From: Marinilabiliaceae bacterium UBA5213
GTDB taxonomy: Bacteria > Bacteroidota > Bacteroidia > Bacteroidales > Marinilabiliaceae
NCBI GenBank assembly: GCA_002412555.1
Contig: DHVH01000319.1
Span: 1 to 9,605 of the forward strand
Length of the DNA: 9,605 nt
Reading direction: 5' to 3'
Shown: one piece after another, positions 1-6,736 of the stretch
How the letters are laid out: each line of letters opens with the position of its first letter
How positions within the stretch are numbered: the stretch's first letter is position 1
Position numbers and translations under genes: made by a program
The notes under the pieces: generated by a model
What the model saw: only the letters and a program-made list of their open reading frames with translations
The model's database searches: none
Told to the model about the DNA's origin: nothing

Positions 1-216
1 CGCTTACTCATTCTGCACAACGATGAAATCAACACGTTTGACCATGTCATGCATACCCTGCAGGAGATATGTCTGCACGACAAGGTGCAGGCAGAACAGT
101 GCGCCATACTCACGCACTTAAAGGGACATTGCGAAATCAAAAGAGGGGTATTAACGCAACTGGAAGAGTTGCAGGAACAATTAACATCCAAAGCACTAAA
201 CGTAACCATAGACTAA
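1..216 (+). CDS. clpS: ATP-dependent Clp protease adaptor ClpS (3' part, start lies outside the window)
   Basis: The reading frame is open from the first base to a TAA at 214-216 and gives 71 residues. ClpS is a small cytoplasmic adaptor that delivers N-degron substrates to the Clp AAA+ unfoldase. The family pattern is visible: the LHNDEINTFDHV segment (visible residues 5-16) matches the ClpS substrate-pocket region, where E. coli has Asn34-Asp35-Asp36. It is followed by the QAEQCAILTHLKG segment, whose His is in the place of E. coli His66. Glu stands where E. coli has the second Asp (Asp36). Roughly 20-30 N-terminal residues are missing, judged from the usual length of about 100 residues. 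The stop is 4 bp before the next gene, so the two are probably cotranscribed. The family assignment rests on remembered family sequences, not on a search. Confidence 0.88.
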   Translation, partial: RLLILHNDEINTFDHVMHTLQEICLHDKVQAEQCAILTHLKGHCEIKRGVLTQLEELQEQLTSKALNVTID

Positions 217-220
217 GGCC

Positions 221-682
221 ATGACCATTATAATACTATTGATCCTAACCGGAATACTCCTTCTTCTACTAGAATTCTTTGTCTTTCCGGGGGTTACCAT
301 CGCTGCCCTTGGGGGCGTGTTAATGATTGGTGGAGGAGTGTATATGGCTTACAATACTTATGATGCGACAACAGGTCACATCGTTTTGTTTGTTACCATC
401 GTTGCCATCCTCATTGTTTTAGTAATGGCTCTGCGGGGAGACACTTGGAACAAGTTGATGCTCAACACCGAAATAACTGAAAACATCCAGACAGTAGCCG
501 ATGATTCTATTCGACCCGGCGACAAGGGCGTAACCATAACCCGCTTAAATCCCATTGGTAAAGCATTGATCAACGATCTGGAAGTAGAGGCCAAATGTCC
601 CGGCCAGTTTGTAGATCAGGAAACAGAAATTGAAGTAGTCAAAGTATTTAAAACTTATGTAATTGTTAAAACTATAAATTAA
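221..682 (+). CDS. Short NfeD-family membrane protein (partner of flotillin-like FloA)
   Basis: This 153-residue protein has three hydrophobic segments (about residues 3-22, 24-44 and 52-71), followed by a soluble C-terminal domain (about 95-152). That domain carries the NfeD OB-fold pattern: a PGDKGVTITRLNPIGKA stretch (99-115), a glycine/phenylalanine turn near 128-130, and a final run of beta strands rich in Val and Ile. It is the short form without the N-terminal ClpP-like serine protease domain of long NfeD proteins. NfeD proteins are commonly encoded next to flotillin-type scaffolds and are thought to act with them in the membrane; the biochemical role is not settled. It starts 4 bp after clpS and ends 5 bp before floA. 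An AAGG sits only 2 bp before the ATG, too close to be a normal ribosome site, so translational coupling to clpS is likely. Confidence 0.88.
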   Translation: MTIIILLILTGILLLLLEFFVFPGVTIAALGGVLMIGGGVYMAYNTYDATTGHIVLFVTIVAILIVLVMALRGDTWNKLMLNTEITENIQTVADDSIRPGDKGVTITRLNPIGKALINDLEVEAKCPGQFVDQETEIEVVKVFKTYVIVKTIN

Positions 683-687
683 ATTGT

Positions 688-1695
688 ATGGAAAACTTTG
701 GAGCATTAGGACTGTTAGCTGTCATTATAGTCCTATTCTTTTTATTCTTATACTACGTCCCTGTACTGCTGTGGTTTTCTGCACGCGTTTCGGGCGTACG
801 TACATCGCTTCTGCAGCTAATACTGATGCGTGTTCGTAAGGTTCCACCAGCAGCCATTGTAAGAGCCTTGATTGTAGCGCACAAGGCAGGCCTTCACGAT
901 GTTAAACGGGATGAACTGGAAGCACACTACCTGGCTGGCGGACACATTGAAAAAGTGGTCAACGCTCTGGTTTCAGCTTCCAAAGCCAACATCGACCTGA
1001 CCTTTCAAATGGCTACTGCCATTGACCTGGCAGGGCGGGATGTTTTTGAAGCCGTTCAAATGTCGGTCAACCCCAAGGTAATTGACACCCCTCCGGTAGC
1101 CGCTGTAGCCAAGGATGGTATTCAGCTGATTACCAAAGCGCGTGTAACCGTGCGTGCCAACATCAAGCAATTGGTGGGTGGTGCCGGTGAAGAAACCGTA
1201 CTGGCCCGTGTGGGTGAAGGTATTGTGTCCTCGATCGGTTCATCCAGCTCACACAAAGCCGTGTTGGAAAATCCGGACTCCATCTCCAAAGTCGTTTTGG
1301 GAAAAGGATTGGATGCAGGTACTGCCTTTGAAATCCTGTCCATTGATATTGCCGATATTGACATCGGTAAAAACATTGGTGCAGAGTTGCAAATTGACCA
1401 GGCCGATGCCGATAAAAACATTGCCCAGGCCAAAGCCGAAGAGCGCCGTGCCATGGCCGTAGCCGAAGAGCAGGAAATGAAAGCCAAAGCACAACAGGCC
1501 CGTGCCAATGTGATTCAGGCCGAAGCAGAGATTCCAAGAGCCATCGCTGATGCCTTCAGAAACGGCAATCTGGGTGTTATGGACTATGTGAAATACCGCA
1601 ATGTGGAAGCAGATACTTCCATGCGTGAATCCATAGCCAAACCACCACAAACAGCGTATCGTGCACCAAAAGGCAAGGACAAGGATGATAAATAA
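688..1695 (+). CDS. floA: Flotillin-like protein FloA (UPF0365/YqfA family)
   Basis: This 335-residue protein has one N-terminal hydrophobic segment (about 5-30) that anchors it in the cytoplasmic membrane. A SPFH/band-7-like region follows (about 35-235). From about 238 to 285 there is an Ala/Glu-rich helical stretch with repeated AKAEE and QAEAE units, the flotillin-type oligomerisation region. The tail is charged and ends in a Lys/Asp-rich segment. Conserved pieces typical of FloA include RVRKVPPAAIVRALI (48-62), the NPKVIDTPPV area (128-137) and ARVTVRANIKQLVGGAGEET (151-170). FloA organises functional membrane microdomains that affect membrane fluidity, protein secretion and membrane proteolysis. 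Its length is normal for the family. It is the last gene of the clpS-nfeD-floA unit and is followed within 20 bp by a strong hairpin terminator. No Shine-Dalgarno sequence is evident before the ATG. Confidence 0.93.
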   Translation: MENFGALGLLAVIIVLFFLFLYYVPVLLWFSARVSGVRTSLLQLILMRVRKVPPAAIVRALIVAHKAGLHDVKRDELEAHYLAGGHIEKVVNALVSASKANIDLTFQMATAIDLAGRDVFEAVQMSVNPKVIDTPPVAAVAKDGIQLITKARVTVRANIKQLVGGAGEETVLARVGEGIVSSIGSSSSHKAVLENPDSISKVVLGKGLDAGTAFEILSIDIADIDIGKNIGAELQIDQADADKNIAQAKAEERRAMAVAEEQEMKAKAQQARANVIQAEAEIPRAIADAFRNGNLGVMDYVKYRNVEADTSMRESIAKPPQTAYRAPKGKDKDDK

Positions 1696-1713
1696 TAGCA
1701 TATAGAAGTTTAT

Positions 1714-1748
1714 AAAGGGGCTGTCAAATCTTTGACAGCCCCTTTTTA
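1714..1748 (+). terminator. Intrinsic terminator after floA, in a convergent intergenic region
   Basis: A perfect 15-base inverted repeat (arms 1714-1728 and 1731-1745, core GGGGCTGTC/GACAGCCCC) is followed by a T run at 1743-1747. The centre is only 2 bp, so the last pairs at the tip must stay open. It lies 19 bp past the floA stop. On the minus strand the same stem is followed by only TTTATAAA, so it could also act more weakly for the minus-strand glucanase gene, which stops at 1806. The rest of the gap to 1805 contains only the 8-mer CAATTAAT twice (1766-1773 and 1790-1797) and nothing else I can interpret. Confidence 0.88.
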
Positions 1749-1805
1749 TGTTCTTAACGGAGCAACAATTAATAGAAAGCCCCACCTGTCAATTAATCTA
1801 TAGCC

Positions 1806-4040
1806 TTACTGCTTGATAAATTTTAAGACATGGCTAGATTCTATTCCTGCAATACGAATAAAATAAATTCCAGAAACTAACCTGGCAATATCGGGTTTCA
1901 GTACTGTTATTTCTGAATCAATCTGGCCAAAAGAAATAACCTTACCTGTTAAATCAATTATTTCATAACTGTAAAATTGATGTCCCTTGCCTAACGTTAC
2001 CCCAATCTCAGAATTTGTCGGATTTGGAAACACTACCATATCACTACCTAAGGATTTTTCTTGTTCCATTGTTTGCCCTGTTGATGAATAGGTTTTTAAA
2101 CCAACCCCATACACTTCAATTTCAAACAAAGAGTATCCATAAGATGTGTTTCGGGCTGTACCGTGCATCCGCACGTATCTGCCTGTTACCAGAGGAGTGC
2201 TAAAAGTTGCCACATGTGCGCCAGATGGGCCATTAACTACCTGACCAATTATCGTTTTTGTCGAAAATGATGCATTGTTGGAAACTTCAACTGTATATGT
2301 TTTAGCTGAAGCATTTTGCCATCTTAACACCACCTGGTTTATTGAATACTGCTCACCCAGATCAACCATAATCCATTGAGGATCTGAAAATGCACTGCTC
2401 CATCTGCTGGTAAGAAGTCCGTCATTCGCTTTTGAGGCCTGATAAGAACTTCCCTGAATGGACAAAGCAGTAATATTTTTATTCAAGGCTAAATTTTCAG
2501 ATATATCTGGTTGTTCTACATGTAAGCTCACAACCTCAGATGTATTAGAAGCACCCTGATTATCATAGGCTTTAGCTGTGATCGGATACATTCCGGTTTG
2601 AACATTGTTCCAGATAATCGTATAGGGTGCCTGATTTCGAGTGGCAATAAGTGTAGTGCCATTATAAAACTCCACCTTACTGATAGAACCATCAGGATCG
2701 AAGGCATTTGCTGAAAGCGTTATATTTGCTGGCGAACTGAAAACAGTTCCTGATGCCGGGCTTGTTAACTGAATGGATGGGGGCAGGTTGGAAGGACGAG
2801 TAATTAGTAAATGATCCAGATTTCCTCCGTTTGACCCTATGGAAGTAGCTCTTACGGTGTTATTTCCGGCTACAAGGTTGGCAACAAAAGGAGCGGTGTA
2901 CCGCCACGTAGTCCAGGAACCTGTTGAAGGAAATGGGAGGGATGAAACCAACACGTTTCCATTTACCCTTATCTCCAATGGTCTGCTGCCAGATGCTAGT
3001 CCATACTTAATTTCCATTGGATATGCCCCTGCCTGTGCCACATTGACTGTCCATTGTACATAGTCTCCGGCATTGTTGATGTAATCGGCATATCCACTCC
3101 CAGTAAACCCCTGATTCTGACTATTTATGACAGCTCCAGAAATGCTGGCATCCTCCGCCTCATAAAGGGTATAACTGTTTGGGGGTACCGATTTATAATA
3201 TTCTCCCAAAGTGTTTAGGCTACCATTTTGATTAAACAGCGCGCAGGGCCAAAGGCCTGCCATAGTTGGAGAAGGATTAAACCACGCATATCGATAGACA
3301 AAATCCAAAGCTTCAAGTTGAGGCAATAAGTTTTGCATAAATGTCAAAATCATTTCTGGTGTATACATGTTATTGGCAGGATTTCCGCCTGTGTTATCAT
3401 CACGAACGGCAAATTCCGTTATCCAAATTGGTTTGCCATACTTTGCATATACATCTTGTAAAATTTTTATATATGTGCCTGGGTTGCCCCCCACATAAAG
3501 ATGAACTGCGATATAATCCACGCGCAATCCACGTGTTTGGACTCCATCCATAAACTGTACAAACCAGCTGTCAGGGTTTAACGATGGATAGGAGGTAGCA
3601 GGGCTCACCAATGGCAATCCTATGGACTCCAATTGAGGCCACAAGTTCAGTGCCTGCTCAACGGTCATATTCGCTTCTTCGCTTAAGTCAGGCTCATTAA
3701 AACCGAGTACATACTTTATTTTTCCTTGATTTTTTAAGTTGATAAGCTTGTTAATATTGTTCGTATTCACGTTACCTGCACCCCAAAACATAGGTACAAA
3801 CTCTGAACTAGCAGGCATATTTGGTTCCTGAGCTTCTGGAATGGTTGTCCCCCATGTATAATACCAATGTGATTCAGAATTGACAATGTTTCCATGCCAC
3901 GTACCTGTTGTAGTGGCCGTACTCATACCTAAGCCTCTTTTAGGTGTTTGTGAATGTACCATCCCAACAAATAAAAACCCTAGCGATAAGGTAAGGACTG
4001 ACAATTTTATATTGTCAATACCCTGTTGCGTCTTTTTCAT
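1806..4040 (-). CDS. Secreted GH128 endo-beta-1,3-glucanase with CBM6, Ig-like, F5/8-type and T9SS sorting domains
   Basis: The protein has 744 residues. A Sec signal peptide spans about 1-30 (MKKTQQ start, hydrophobic core 12-27, likely cleavage near VHS-Q). The GH128 (Asl1-like) TIM barrel spans about 35-285. Its expected catalytic glutamates are E116 in GFNEPD (113-118) and E209 in WITEF (206-210). Next come a CBM6-like module beginning at YEAED (about 290-415), a bacterial Ig-like domain (about 419-508, with FDPDG and YDNQG turns), an F5/8 type C/CBM32-like discoidin domain (about 516-645, with NDG and RWSS motifs) and a Por-type T9SS C-terminal domain (about 668-744, starting VVFPNPTNS). 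GH128 enzymes hydrolyse internal beta-1,3-glucosidic bonds, as in laminarin, curdlan or fungal wall glucan. T9SS export would place the enzyme on the cell surface or outside the cell. I chose the ATG at 4040: an in-frame upstream ATG at 4136 would put a charged 32-residue stretch before the signal peptide. The gene lies downstream of GH3 across a long gap with a terminator-like hairpin, so it may have its own promoter. Confidence 0.9.
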   Translation of the reverse strand: MKKTQQGIDNIKLSVLTLSLGFLFVGMVHSQTPKRGLGMSTATTTGTWHGNIVNSESHWYYTWGTTIPEAQEPNMPASSEFVPMFWGAGNVNTNNINKLINLKNQGKIKYVLGFNEPDLSEEANMTVEQALNLWPQLESIGLPLVSPATSYPSLNPDSWFVQFMDGVQTRGLRVDYIAVHLYVGGNPGTYIKILQDVYAKYGKPIWITEFAVRDDNTGGNPANNMYTPEMILTFMQNLLPQLEALDFVYRYAWFNPSPTMAGLWPCALFNQNGSLNTLGEYYKSVPPNSYTLYEAEDASISGAVINSQNQGFTGSGYADYINNAGDYVQWTVNVAQAGAYPMEIKYGLASGSRPLEIRVNGNVLVSSLPFPSTGSWTTWRYTAPFVANLVAGNNTVRATSIGSNGGNLDHLLITRPSNLPPSIQLTSPASGTVFSSPANITLSANAFDPDGSISKVEFYNGTTLIATRNQAPYTIIWNNVQTGMYPITAKAYDNQGASNTSEVVSLHVEQPDISENLALNKNITALSIQGSSYQASKANDGLLTSRWSSAFSDPQWIMVDLGEQYSINQVVLRWQNASAKTYTVEVSNNASFSTKTIIGQVVNGPSGAHVATFSTPLVTGRYVRMHGTARNTSYGYSLFEIEVYGVGLKTYSSTGQTMEQEKSLGSDMVVFPNPTNSEIGVTLGKGHQFYSYEIIDLTGKVISFGQIDSEITVLKPDIARLVSGIYFIRIAGIESSHVLKFIKQ

Positions 4041-4060
4041 AGTGCTTGATTTTAAGTTAA

Positions 4061-4118
4061 TAATCCTATAAAATTCGCACTTTCCAGTCATCATGCCGAG
4101 TAATTTAACCCTATAAAA
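4061..4118 (-). repeat. 13-bp direct repeat pair upstream of GH128
   Basis: On the minus strand TTTTATAGGRTTA occurs twice, at 4106-4118 and 4061-4073, with 12 of 13 bases identical and starts 45 bp apart. The copy nearer the gene ends 20 bp before the ATG. The copies lie between the upstream hairpin and the start codon, so they could be regulator half-sites or duplicated promoter-like elements. The region is AT-rich, and chance repetition cannot be excluded. Confidence 0.35.
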
Positions 4119-4211
4119 CCCCAACAATAAAAACAAAAAAGCCTTGGTCTAAAGGTCGTTTTCACCATTATCTAAATTATTTGAACAAGACACATCTATA
4201 GAAGGAAAAAC

Positions 4212-4274
4212 AAAAACCCCTGAATCAGATATTGGCATTTTATTAGCCATAGACCTGAATCAAGGGTATTTTTA
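4212..4274 (-). terminator. Terminator-like hairpin downstream of GH3
   Basis: Read on the minus strand, a stem formed by 4255-4266 and 4217-4228 (CCCTTGATTCAG with CTGATTCAGGGG, two mismatches) is followed by TTTTTGTTTTT. Flanking A and T tracts extend the pairing. A small inner TGGC/GCCA stem (4233-4236 with 4246-4249) lies in the loop. It begins about 70 bp after the GH3 stop, which is a reasonable place for an intrinsic terminator. The arms share the near-palindrome TGAATCA, so the same DNA also reads as a direct repeat (4220-4227 and 4255-4262). The imperfect stem suggests partial rather than full termination. Confidence 0.6.
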
Positions 4275-4345
4275 CTTATAAAAATCAATAGTAAGATCCT
4301 GAAAGAATGATTGGTTTTTATTGAAGATAGTTAGAAACTAAGAAT

Positions 4346-6607
4346 TCATTCAAATATAAACTCTGCTCTCAGACCTTCGGCAGAATTTGGGGCAATCCAG
4401 ACCTGAAACGCACCAGGTTCTACCACAAAATTTCCGTCAGGATAATAAAATCCCAATTGTTCTTGTGTCAATATAAATTCAACCCGTTTTCGCTCACCCG
4501 GTTCGATGTACACTCTTTGATAATCTTTCAATTCTCTGACAGGGCGGGTATAAGAAGCAGTCACATCCCGGAGATACAATTGAACAATTTCAATAGCAGG
4601 CCGATCACCAGTGTTTTTTATTTCTGCTGAAACAGCTATAGTCTGATCGACTGTTATTGTGTCGGAAGATAAAGCTATATCTGAATAATCAAAAGTGGTG
4701 TACGACAAGCCATAACCAAAGGGATACAGAGGAGAAAATCCATAATCCAAGGTGTGGTTCGTATTTCCCGTTGAATGTTGGCTGACATTAACAGGGATAT
4801 CATCTATATGCATCCAATTATGAGGCGACGCAGGGCGTCCTGACATTTTATGGGCATAATAGATGGGAATTTGTCCTTCTCCTTTTGGAAATGTAACTGG
4901 TAATTTACCGGATGGCGTTGCTTCACCAAATATCAGGTTTGCCAGTGCAGGACCAGCCATGGTGCCTGGATGCCAGGCATAAAGCAGGGCATCTGCAAGG
5001 TGCTGCGTATAGTTAAGACCTGTAGGTCTACCAGCCATCACAACCACGACAACAGGTTTTCCTTTTGATGCTACCAACTGCAGCAATTCTGCCTGTTTAC
5101 CGGGAAAGCGCAATTCTGCCAGACTTTTGGCTTCACCTGAGAGTATCGACTCTTCACCTACCACAGCCACCACTACCTCGGCATTGGCAATGGCTCTTTC
5201 AACAGCCCTGAATCCCTTTGTAGAATTATCGCGGCTATATGCCAACCCTTCAGCAAAAAGCGTATTAGCACTTCCATTTAATTGAATAAAAGCATCTAAA
5301 ACGGTCTGCGAATCACTTGCCTGACCATCAAAAATCCAGGTGCCCAACTGTTCGTGGGGCTGGTTGGCCAGCGGTCCGATAAGTGCTACCCGTGTTCCTT
5401 TTTTCAGAGGCAATACCTTACTGTCGTTTTTCAAAAGCACAACACTTTCCTCTGCCAGTTTCTGAGCAACTTTCAGGTGATTGGGGTGCAGTATTACTGA
5501 ATCAGCTAATGCAACATCTGTAAAAGGTCGCTCAAATAGACCCAGTCGCATCTTAACCCTCAGAATACGAGCTACCGCATCATCAATCCATTCAGCTTTT
5601 ATTTTGCCTTCCTCCAATAGCGAAACAAGGTTTCTGGTATAAGTATGGCTCGACATTTCCATGTCAACTCCGGCAGCAACTGCCAGTTGTGCGGCGTGCC
5701 TTCCGTTTTCGGCAAAGCCATGGACAACCATTTCGTCCACTGAAGCCCAGTCGCTCACTACAAATCCGTCAAATCCCCATGCATCTTTTAATATACCACG
5801 CAGATTGCGCTCATCACCGCTTTGTGGTAGACCATTGACTTCATTAAAGGCCGTCATTACAGTGGCTGCTCCGGCATCCATTGCCTCCTTAAAGGAAGGT
5901 AAATACAAATTATAGAGATCAAGTTCTGAAATGACTGTGGTATTGTAATCACGCCCCCCTTCTGCAGCACCATAACCAATAAAATGTTTGGCACAGGCAG
6001 CAATGGTCATGGGGTCCGACAAGTCAGGACCCTGAAACCCTTGAACCATAGCTCTGGCTATCATACCATTGAGCAGCGGATCTTCACCTGCACTTTCGGC
6101 AATTCTTCCCCAACGCGGGTCGCGACTGACATCTATCATCGGGGCGAAGGTCCAGTTAATTCCGGCCGATGCTGCTTCTTTGGCAGCTATGGCAGCAGAT
6201 TCTCTGATTAAATCTTCGTTCCAGGAAGCAGCCATGCCCAAAGGAATAGGAAATATAGTCCGAAAGCCGTGTATGACATCCCTGCCTATTATTAAGGGGA
6301 TGCCCAATCGACTCTCCTCTACCGCGACACGCTGCATCTCATTGATTTTCTCTACACCGGTTATATTCAAAATGGAGCCAATACGCCCTTCCCGTATGGC
6401 TGCTTTCAAATTATCTTCTGATCCATATCCTCTAGGACCAATCTGAACCATCTGTCCAATTTTCTCTTCCAGCGTCATTTCCTTTAACAACAATTGTATT
6501 CTGGCTTCTATCTCATCTATTGGGGCACCTTGATGGGCGTATTGGTTGCAACTTTGAAACACCAAAGACAGCACAGTTATTAGTGCCATTATTAATTGCT
6601 TTATCAT
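4346..6607 (-). CDS. bglX: GH3 beta-glucosidase, BglX type, lipoprotein
   Basis: This 753-residue protein is the normal length for BglX-type GH3 enzymes, which remove terminal beta-linked glucose from oligosaccharides. The N-terminus has a hydrophobic signal followed by a lipobox-like VFQSC, so Cys20 is the likely lipidated residue. The residues after it are not acidic, unlike the Bacteroidota surface lipoprotein export signal, so I infer a periplasm-facing protein. The N-terminal TIM barrel spans about 30-355 and includes RDPRWGR (162-168), AKHFIGYG (206-213) and GFVVSDW, with D286 as the catalytic nucleophile. The alpha/beta sandwich domain spans about 385-600, with E492 in the SGEAKS loop as the probable acid/base. 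A C-terminal fibronectin III-like domain spans about 655-745. It is 129 bp downstream of GH2 and probably cotranscribed with it. The A-rich stretch just before the ATG replaces a Shine-Dalgarno sequence. Activity on other beta-linked sugars such as xylose is possible. Confidence 0.94.
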   Translation of the reverse strand: MIKQLIMALITVLSLVFQSCNQYAHQGAPIDEIEARIQLLLKEMTLEEKIGQMVQIGPRGYGSEDNLKAAIREGRIGSILNITGVEKINEMQRVAVEESRLGIPLIIGRDVIHGFRTIFPIPLGMAASWNEDLIRESAAIAAKEAASAGINWTFAPMIDVSRDPRWGRIAESAGEDPLLNGMIARAMVQGFQGPDLSDPMTIAACAKHFIGYGAAEGGRDYNTTVISELDLYNLYLPSFKEAMDAGAATVMTAFNEVNGLPQSGDERNLRGILKDAWGFDGFVVSDWASVDEMVVHGFAENGRHAAQLAVAAGVDMEMSSHTYTRNLVSLLEEGKIKAEWIDDAVARILRVKMRLGLFERPFTDVALADSVILHPNHLKVAQKLAEESVVLLKNDSKVLPLKKGTRVALIGPLANQPHEQLGTWIFDGQASDSQTVLDAFIQLNGSANTLFAEGLAYSRDNSTKGFRAVERAIANAEVVVAVVGEESILSGEAKSLAELRFPGKQAELLQLVASKGKPVVVVVMAGRPTGLNYTQHLADALLYAWHPGTMAGPALANLIFGEATPSGKLPVTFPKGEGQIPIYYAHKMSGRPASPHNWMHIDDIPVNVSQHSTGNTNHTLDYGFSPLYPFGYGLSYTTFDYSDIALSSDTITVDQTIAVSAEIKNTGDRPAIEIVQLYLRDVTASYTRPVRELKDYQRVYIEPGERKRVEFILTQEQLGFYYPDGNFVVEPGAFQVWIAPNSAEGLRAEFIFE

Positions 6608-6651
6608 TTTTTCTGTTCTTCTATACTATATCCATAAATTACAAGTGAATA

Positions 6652-6683
6652 GTTCTGAAAGACATTCCTACATCTTTCAGAAC
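6652..6683 (-). repeat. Perfect 11-bp inverted repeat between GH2 and GH3
   Basis: GTTCTGAAAGA at 6652-6662 pairs perfectly with TCTTTCAGAAC at 6673-6683 around a 10-base loop. On the minus strand it lies 53 bp after the GH2 stop and 44 bp before the GH3 start. No U tract follows it (the next bases read TATTCACTTG), so it does not look like an intrinsic terminator. A stem of this kind inside an operon could stabilise the upstream part of the mRNA, act as a processing site, or be an operator palindrome with a wide spacer. Confidence 0.65.
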
Positions 6684-6736
6684 CATACGCTTATTCTATA
6701 TTCATCTCCAAACCGGATCCTTAAATCAATTACCGC

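Larger units (their letters stand above)
4041..4345 (-). other. 305-bp intergenic leader between GH3 and GH128
   Basis: This is the longest gap of the minus-strand block, far longer than the 42 and 129 bp gaps upstream. It holds a terminator-like hairpin (4212-4274) just after the GH3 gene and a direct repeat pair near the GH128 start (4061-4073 and 4106-4118). It is AT-rich, with homopolymer runs at 4131-4140. I looked for the Bacteroidota promoter consensus (TAnnTTTG near -7, TTTG near -33) between the hairpin and the GH128 start and found no clean match. The only good match, TATATTTG at 4351-4358 on the minus strand, lies in the last codons of GH3, upstream of the hairpin, and is probably chance. 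No small gene is supported here. Confidence 0.5.

Noticed and set aside
1249..1785. 178-codon open frame on the minus strand over the floA 3' half and its terminator
   Set aside because: It is antisense to the well-supported floA and crosses the terminator hairpin. The long open frame comes from the Ala/Glu/Lys-rich coding pattern. The product is His/Phe/Gly/Cys-rich with no recognisable domain. The nearby minus-strand frames at 1122-1508 and 1163-1537 fail for the same reason.
4041..4136. In-frame upstream start for the GH128 protein at 4136
   Set aside because: It would add 32 residues with basic and Cys residues ahead of a normal MKK-type signal peptide, and it overlaps the direct repeat region. 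The ATG at 4040 gives a standard Sec signal.
4299..4306. CTGAAAGA, also found in the hairpin arm at 6652-6662, as a possible shared regulatory site
   Set aside because: Only 8 bases are shared, there is no matching second arm here, and the sequence is simple enough to recur by chance.
4351..4358. TATATTTG on the minus strand, matching the Bacteroidota -7 promoter consensus
   Set aside because: It lies inside the last GH3 codons, ahead of the terminator-like hairpin, and I did not see a convincing -33 element, so it is probably a chance match.
6069..6446. 125-codon plus-strand open frame opposite the GH3 gene
   Set aside because: It lies wholly antisense to conserved GH3 catalytic-domain coding sequence and shows no domain or signal of its own.
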